This document shows, one piece after another, positions 53,343 through 57,814 of a stretch of 57,814 bases of DNA (within the stretch, counting starts at the first letter, position 1; every line of letters begins with the position of its first letter). Location: contig DYGG01000018.1 of NCBI GenBank assembly GCA_020724775.1, positions 1 to 57,814 on the forward strand. Direction: 5' to 3'. This stretch comes from Ignavibacterium sp. GTDB taxonomy: Bacteria > Zixibacteria > MSB-5A5 > GN15 > PGXB01. The position numbers and the translations under genes are program-made. The notes under the pieces are model-generated. The model was not told the origin of the DNA. It made no database searches and worked only from the letters and a program-made list of their open reading frames with translations.

Positions 53343-56300
53343 TTACGGCGCCGGAAATACGGCGCTCGCGGCCGCATTTGCCTGGTACGGTTTTCCCGCC
53401 TTGACCGCAAAGTTAATTCCGAATCCCGCCGCAAAGCGAGACTCATAACTCTGCGAGGTGGCTATAAATCTATTGAGAGTATTGAAACTTCCGGGTAGAT
53501 TGTTGAGAACATCCTGCGCCACCAGGAAATTAGTTTCCCTTTCGAAGGGTATCACGATGAAACTATAGTCGGTGGTGGCGGTGGTCACCAGGTTGTAACT
53601 TATCGTACCGGGCGCAGGGATATTGCCGGCAACCGAGAATATCGTCTGGGAGCGGGCATTGACCTGATAAACACCCCCCGGCACAACGGCGAAATTGACG
53701 CCGAATCCGGCCGCAAAGCGGGATTCATAACTCTGTGACAGGGGACGATAGTTGTTGACGGTATTGACATTGGCAACGCCGATGGCGTTTATCAATCCGA
53801 CCGCATCGGTTATGCCGGTGTTTTCAAAGGGAACGCAAATCAGGTTGAAGTCGGTTGTCGGCGTGATAAGAATCGGGTAATCGTATTCGCCGACACGGTT
53901 CGATGCCGCCGAGCGGTTGCCGAATATATCAACGGCGACAACGGTATAGAAATATTGATTCAGGGTATCCCCTACAACATTGGCGCCACCGAGATTGTTG
54001 TCGGTAAAGGTGAAGGTCAGGTCGTTAGTGAAACCGATGGAATCAAGGCTTGTCGGCGTGAAATATGCCCGGGTATTCCGGTGAATAACATAGCGGTCGA
54101 TATCGGTAGGGAAACCGCCGATATCGGTTGTGACAGGCGACCAGGCAAGGATAATGTTGTCGGCAACGATGTCAATCTGCAGGTCGGCAATTGCCTGCGG
54201 CGCGTCACGATTTATTACATTTATGACGACCGTGTCAGGATTCGAGAAGAGGAAATTGTCGTCAACAATCAATTCAAATTCATAATCACCGGGGCTGACG
54301 GGGTCAAATATCGGCTGGGCGACCGAAGAACTGGAGAGGGTGACCAAAGGTCCGGAAATCTGCACCCAGTCATAATTAATCGGGTCGTTATCCGGGTCGG
54401 AGGAAGTGGTGCCATCGAGAGTCACGGTATTGCCGAGGACTATCCCGTTCTGGTCAGGGCCGGCGTTGGCGACCGGAGCGCGGTTGGTCGGAGTAACGGT
54501 TATCTGAACCACCTCACTGTCGGCAAGAGCGCCGTCGGAGGTGATAAAGGTCACATTATAGATGCCCGCCTGGGTGAAATCTGGCGCAAAGCTGAAGGAG
54601 CCGGTTCTATTCAGATTGTCGGTATAAGTGGCGTTCGCCGGCAGATTGAGCGCGGTCATAGCCAGCGGGTCACCATCGACATCAGAGGCGGTAACCGTGA
54701 AATTGAGTATCGCTCCCTCGGCGACCGTTCTCGGACCTATCGCCGCCAGGACGGGAGCGTCATTGACCGCCGTAACGGTAAATGTTGCGGCATCTTCATC
54801 AAACAGCAATCCCGGGTCGGTAGCGCGGAAAGTGATAGTCTCGGAGCCGTTCCAGTCAGGGTTGGGAATCGATATCGTTGCCACGCGGGCGGGGCCGATA
54901 ATGACCGTCAGTTGCGATTGACCTGAAGCGCTCCAGGTCATTTCGGCGTCACTGTTATCGACATCACTCACATAACTGTCGAGATTTATTGTTACAAACG
55001 TCCCGCCTTCCGCAATAGTCTGGTCAGGAATGTTAGTTACTACCGGTGGGTCATTGTCGGCCGAAATGGCAAAAGTAGCCGGGTCGCTGTCGGAGAGCAG
55101 ACCGGGGTCAGTAGCGATGAAAGTTATAGTCTCCGAGCCGTTCCAGTTGGCATTGGGGGTAGTGATGGTGGCGATTCGGTTAATATCTATGGTGACGGTC
55201 AATTCGATATTGCCGGTATAGGTCCAGGTCATTTCGGCGTCACTGTTGTCGACATCTGAAACATAGTTATTCAGGTCGATGGAGGCGAAGGTCCCTCCTT
55301 CGGCAACTGACTGATTGGGAATATCTGTCACCACCGGGGCGTCATTGACAGCGGTCACCGTAAATACGGCTGGGTCACTGTCGGAAAGCAAGCCGGGGTC
55401 AGTGGCGGTAAAGGTGACAGTCTCGCTGCCAAACCAATCGGGATGAGGAATCGTTATCGTCGCCACGCGGCTGGTGATATTGATAATCAACTGGGTATTG
55501 CCGGAGTATGTCCAGGTCATTTGGTTGTCGAGATTGTCAACGTCGGTGACATAATCATCCAGGTTAATGAGGACAAAGGAGGAGCCTTCATTAACGGTCT
55601 GGTTGGGTATATCCAGCACCACCGGCGCGTCATTAACCGGTGTTACCGTGAATGTCGCCGGGTCGGTATCGAAGAGGAAGTTCGGGTCGGTGGCACGGAA
55701 GGTAATCGTTTCGGAGCCGTTCCAGTCAGGGTTCGGGGTGCTGATGGTAGCGACACGATTTACATCTATGGTTACAATCAGCTGACTGTTGCCGCTGAAG
55801 GTCCAGATTATCTCGGAATCGAGATTGTCGATATCATCAACATAGTCATCAAGATTTATAGCCGCGAAAGCGCCGCCTTCGGCAATCGTCTGATTGGGGA
55901 TATCGGCCACAACCGGAGCATCATTGGCCGGATTTACCGTAAAGACAGCGGCATCCGAAGAGGAGAGCAGTCCCGGGTCGGTCGCCGTGAAGGTGATAGT
56001 CTCGGAACCGTTCCAGTCGGGAGAAGGAATGCCGATAGACGCCACACGGTTACCGTCGATGGAGACGGTCAATTCCACATTGCCGCTGTACGACCAGTTG
56101 ATATCGGCATCAGAATTATCCACATCGGTCACATAGTCATCGAGGTTGATGGTCGAAAAGGCGCCGCCCTCAGTAATAGTCTGATTGGTGATATTAGAGA
56201 CCACCGGCGCATCATTGACAGGTGTTACCGTGAAAGTTGCCGGGTCGCTGTCGGAGAGCAAGCCCGGGTCGGTCGCCGTGAACGTTATAGTCTCAGAACC

Positions 56301-57812
56301 GTTCCAATCGGCATTGGGGACAGTAATGGTGGCGACACGACCGGCGCTTATCGAGACGGTAAGAGCGGTATTGCCGCCGTAAGTCCAACTTATCTGGGAA
56401 TCGGAATTGTCAATATCCGATACATAATCATCAAGGTTAATGGTTACAAAGGAGGACCCCTCGGCAATAGTCTGGTCCGGAATATCGGTGACCACCGGCG
56501 CGTCATTCACCCCGGTAACGGTGAAGGTAGCGGCATCGGAACTGAACAGCAGCCCGGGGTCGCTCGCTCGGAAGGTGATAGTTTCAGAGCCGTTCCAATC
56601 GGGCAACGGAGTTGTTATGGTAGCAACGCGGGCGGCGTTGATGGTTACTGACAGTTGCGCATTGCCGCTATATGTCCAGACCATCTCGGCATCGAGATTG
56701 TCAACATCGCTGACATAATCATCCAAATTAATAGTGGCAAAACTGCTTCCTTCCGCAATGGTCTGGTCCGGGATATCAGCCACGACCGGAGCGTCGTTGA
56801 CAGCAGTGACGGTAAAGGTTGCCGGGTCAGAATCAGACAGAAGGCCCGGGTCAGTCGCCGTGAACGTGATAGTTTCGGAACCGTTCCAGTTGGCATCGGG
56901 GATAGATATAGTCGCCACGCGAGACGCGTTAATGGTGACAGTCAGAGCGGCCTGTCCGGTAGCGCTCCAGCCGATTTCGGAATCGGCATTGTCTATATCA
57001 GTTACAAAGTTATCGAGATTTATAGTCAGGAACGTCGCCCCTTCGGCAATAGTCTGATTCGGGATATCCGCCACCACCGGCGCATCATTGACCGGTGTGA
57101 CCGTAAAAGTCGCGGCATCAGAATTCGCAAGCAGACCGGGGTCGGTAGCCGTGAAGGTTATGGTCTCAGAACCGTTCCAGTCGGCGTTAGGTGTTGTGAG
57201 TGTCGCCACCCGGTTGGCATCAATATTGACAATTAAATTGGTATTGCTGCTGTATGTCCAGGTTATTTCGTTATCGGCATGGTCGAGGTCGGCAACGAAA
57301 TCATCGAGATTGATGGTGGCGAAACTGCCTCCCTCAGCAATACTCTGGTCCGGAATGTCGGAAACCACCGGCGGGTCATTAACACTGGAGACACTGAATG
57401 TTGCCGGGTCGGAATCGGAGAGAAGACCCGGGTCGGTAGCGGTGAAAGTTATAGTCTCGGAACCGTTCCAGGTAGGTGAGGGGGTGCTAATTGTGGCTAT
57501 TCTATTTAGGTCAATCGATACGGTCAATTCGACATTGCCGCTGAAGGTCCAATTAATTTGATTGTCGGCATTGTCGACGTCCGTTACGAAGTTATCCAGA
57601 TTTATAGTCGCAAAACTCCCGCCTTCCGGAACAGACTGGTTGGGAATATCCGCCACCACCGGCGCGTCATTGACGGCGGTGACCGTAAAGGTCGCGGCAT
57701 TCTCGGAGAAGAGCAAGCCGGGGTCGGTCGCCCGGAAAGTAATCGTCTCGGAGCCGTTCCAATCCGGATTAGGGATATTTATGGTGGCAACCCGGGAGGC
57801 ATTTATGGACAC
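53343..57812 (-). CDS. Giant tandem-repeat surface protein, 5' end beyond window
   Basis: At least 1489 residues; the N-terminus lies off the right edge. It begins with eleven copies of a WNGSETITFTATDPGLL motif with a 97-residue period; each unit also holds VNDAPVVADIPNQTIAEGS, FATINLDDYVSDVDN and a RVATITTP strand (cadherin/tandem-95-like, Ca2+-type D-x-D-N). Then come one He_PIG-like domain (LAAIGPRTVAEG) that matches those of the next gene, a PKD/REJ-like domain (NAGPDQNGIVLGNTVTLDG) and a fibronectin-III-like domain. A C-terminal pair of similar modules follows, each with SQSYESRFAAGFG.NFAV and ending ...NA..AVFPAP. No dockerin or FlgD tail. Probably a long adhesive or structural rod. 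The downstream 1936-residue gene begins 15 nt after its stop. Confidence 0.9.
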   Translation of the reverse strand: MSINASRVATINIPNPDWNGSETITFRATDPGLLFSENAATFTVTAVNDAPVVADIPNQSVPEGGSFATINLDNFVTDVDNADNQINWTFSGNVELTVSIDLNRIATISTPSPTWNGSETITFTATDPGLLSDSDPATFSVSSVNDPPVVSDIPDQSIAEGGSFATINLDDFVADLDHADNEITWTYSSNTNLIVNIDANRVATLTTPNADWNGSETITFTATDPGLLANSDAATFTVTPVNDAPVVADIPNQTIAEGATFLTINLDNFVTDIDNADSEIGWSATGQAALTVTINASRVATISIPDANWNGSETITFTATDPGLLSDSDPATFTVTAVNDAPVVADIPDQTIAEGSSFATINLDDYVSDVDNLDAEMVWTYSGNAQLSVTINAARVATITTPLPDWNGSETITFRASDPGLLFSSDAATFTVTGVNDAPVVTDIPDQTIAEGSSFVTINLDDYVSDIDNSDSQISWTYGGNTALTVSISAGRVATITVPNADWNGSETITFTATDPGLLSDSDPATFTVTPVNDAPVVSNITNQTITEGGAFSTINLDDYVTDVDNSDADINWSYSGNVELTVSIDGNRVASIGIPSPDWNGSETITFTATDPGLLSSSDAAVFTVNPANDAPVVADIPNQTIAEGGAFAAINLDDYVDDIDNLDSEIIWTFSGNSQLIVTIDVNRVATISTPNPDWNGSETITFRATDPNFLFDTDPATFTVTPVNDAPVVLDIPNQTVNEGSSFVLINLDDYVTDVDNLDNQMTWTYSGNTQLIINITSRVATITIPHPDWFGSETVTFTATDPGLLSDSDPAVFTVTAVNDAPVVTDIPNQSVAEGGTFASIDLNNYVSDVDNSDAEMTWTYTGNIELTVTIDINRIATITTPNANWNGSETITFIATDPGLLSDSDPATFAISADNDPPVVTNIPDQTIAEGGTFVTINLDSYVSDVDNSDAEMTWSASGQSQLTVIIGPARVATISIPNPDWNGSETITFRATDPGLLFDEDAATFTVTAVNDAPVLAAIGPRTVAEGAILNFTVTASDVDGDPLAMTALNLPANATYTDNLNRTGSFSFAPDFTQAGIYNVTFITSDGALADSEVVQITVTPTNRAPVANAGPDQNGIVLGNTVTLDGTTSSDPDNDPINYDWVQISGPLVTLSSSSVAQPIFDPVSPGDYEFELIVDDNFLFSNPDTVVINVINRDAPQAIADLQIDIVADNIILAWSPVTTDIGGFPTDIDRYVIHRNTRAYFTPTSLDSIGFTNDLTFTFTDNNLGGANVVGDTLNQYFYTVVAVDIFGNRSAASNRVGEYDYPILITPTTDFNLICVPFENTGITDAVGLINAIGVANVNTVNNYRPLSQSYESRFAAGFGVNFAVVPGGVYQVNARSQTIFSVAGNIPAPGTISYNLVTTATTDYSFIVIPFERETNFLVAQDVLNNLPGSFNTLNRFIATSQSYESRFAAGFGINFAVKAGKPYQANAAASAVFPAP

Positions 57813-57814
57813 CG
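54760..57814 (-). repeat. 291-bp coding tandem repeats
   Basis: Eleven successive copies of a 291-bp (97-codon) unit seen by the recurring GAACCGTTCCA / GAGCCGTTCCA sequence (for example near 57750, 57461 and 57171). The array continues past the right edge, so the total copy number is unknown. Long high-identity units make this a likely site of copy-number variation and assembly error. Confidence 0.88.

Noticed and set aside
55443-56651. Long plus-strand frames across the giant repeat gene
   Set aside because: They repeat with the 291-bp period of the minus-strand coding repeats and are mirror translations of them. The same holds for 49395-50543.
54760-57814. Regularly spaced repeats as a possible CRISPR array
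   Set aside because: The unit is 291 bp, entirely coding and lacks unique short spacers; no cas genes are nearby.

Overview
The window looks like a chromosomal segment of an uncultured diderm bacterium, most like candidate phylum Zixibacteria or a relative in the Fibrobacteres-Chlorobi-Bacteroidetes neighbourhood. The pointers are secreted proteins ending in FlgD-like C-terminal sorting domains (NHPNPFNPST...LGQ...YFYR...KLMLLK), dockerins of the [21 protein letters not shown] type, beta-barrel outer-membrane proteins, lipoproteins and secreted beta-propellers. This assignment is inference from protein style; there is no rRNA in the window. No tRNA, rRNA, CRISPR array or transposase was seen.

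Layout. 0.4-7 kb (minus): a beta-barrel protein, a helical periplasmic protein, an NtrC-type sigma-54 activator with its histidine kinase (an operon with a well-formed but apparently leaderless promoter), and a secreted propeller with a C-terminal sorting domain. 7-11.2 kb: a TPR protein, two small outer-membrane barrels, a lipoprotein, and a degenerate stand-alone receiver-like gene with a decayed second copy and near-identical 52-bp hairpin repeats on both sides. 11.2-14.6 kb: a berberine-bridge-type FAD oxidoreductase, then an AT-rich two-gene module (DUF6978-like plus DUF1828/DUF1829-like) with a palindrome inside its promoter, then a cluster of GC-rich hairpins. 14.6-17.9 kb (minus): gmd, a GDP-6-deoxymannose reductase and a UDP-sugar 6-dehydrogenase, for surface polysaccharide precursors. 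18.2-24.6 kb (minus): a probable operon of M20 amidohydrolase, propeller protein, FG-GAP protein, small zinc ribbon, YbbR/CdaR-like protein and TsaD. 25.1-27.2 kb (plus): a family-4 glycosyltransferase and a YjdF/DUF2238 membrane protein. 27.2-33.5 kb (minus): an unrecognised possible nucleotide-sensor protein and a tight diguanylate cyclase-nagZ-anmK-spoIID operon that couples c-di-GMP signalling to peptidoglycan turnover. 33.6-35.3 kb: cstA with both a nonsense codon and a frameshift. 35.5-39 kb: a bactofilin-like membrane protein and a GH35-like glycosidase.

39.3-57.8 kb (all minus) is an extracellular-protein block: a cohesin-like protein with a sorting tail, a subtilisin-like protease with PKD, cohesin-like and dockerin domains, a 1220-residue dockerin protein, a 1936-residue protein with 16 Ig/cadherin-like repeats and a dockerin, and the 3' part of a giant gene with eleven 97-residue repeats that runs off the window. 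Cohesin-like and dockerin modules in one block suggest a self-assembling surface or extracellular complex. That block, the DUF6978/DUF1828 module and the pseudo-receiver/repeat locus are the best candidates for undescribed biology here.
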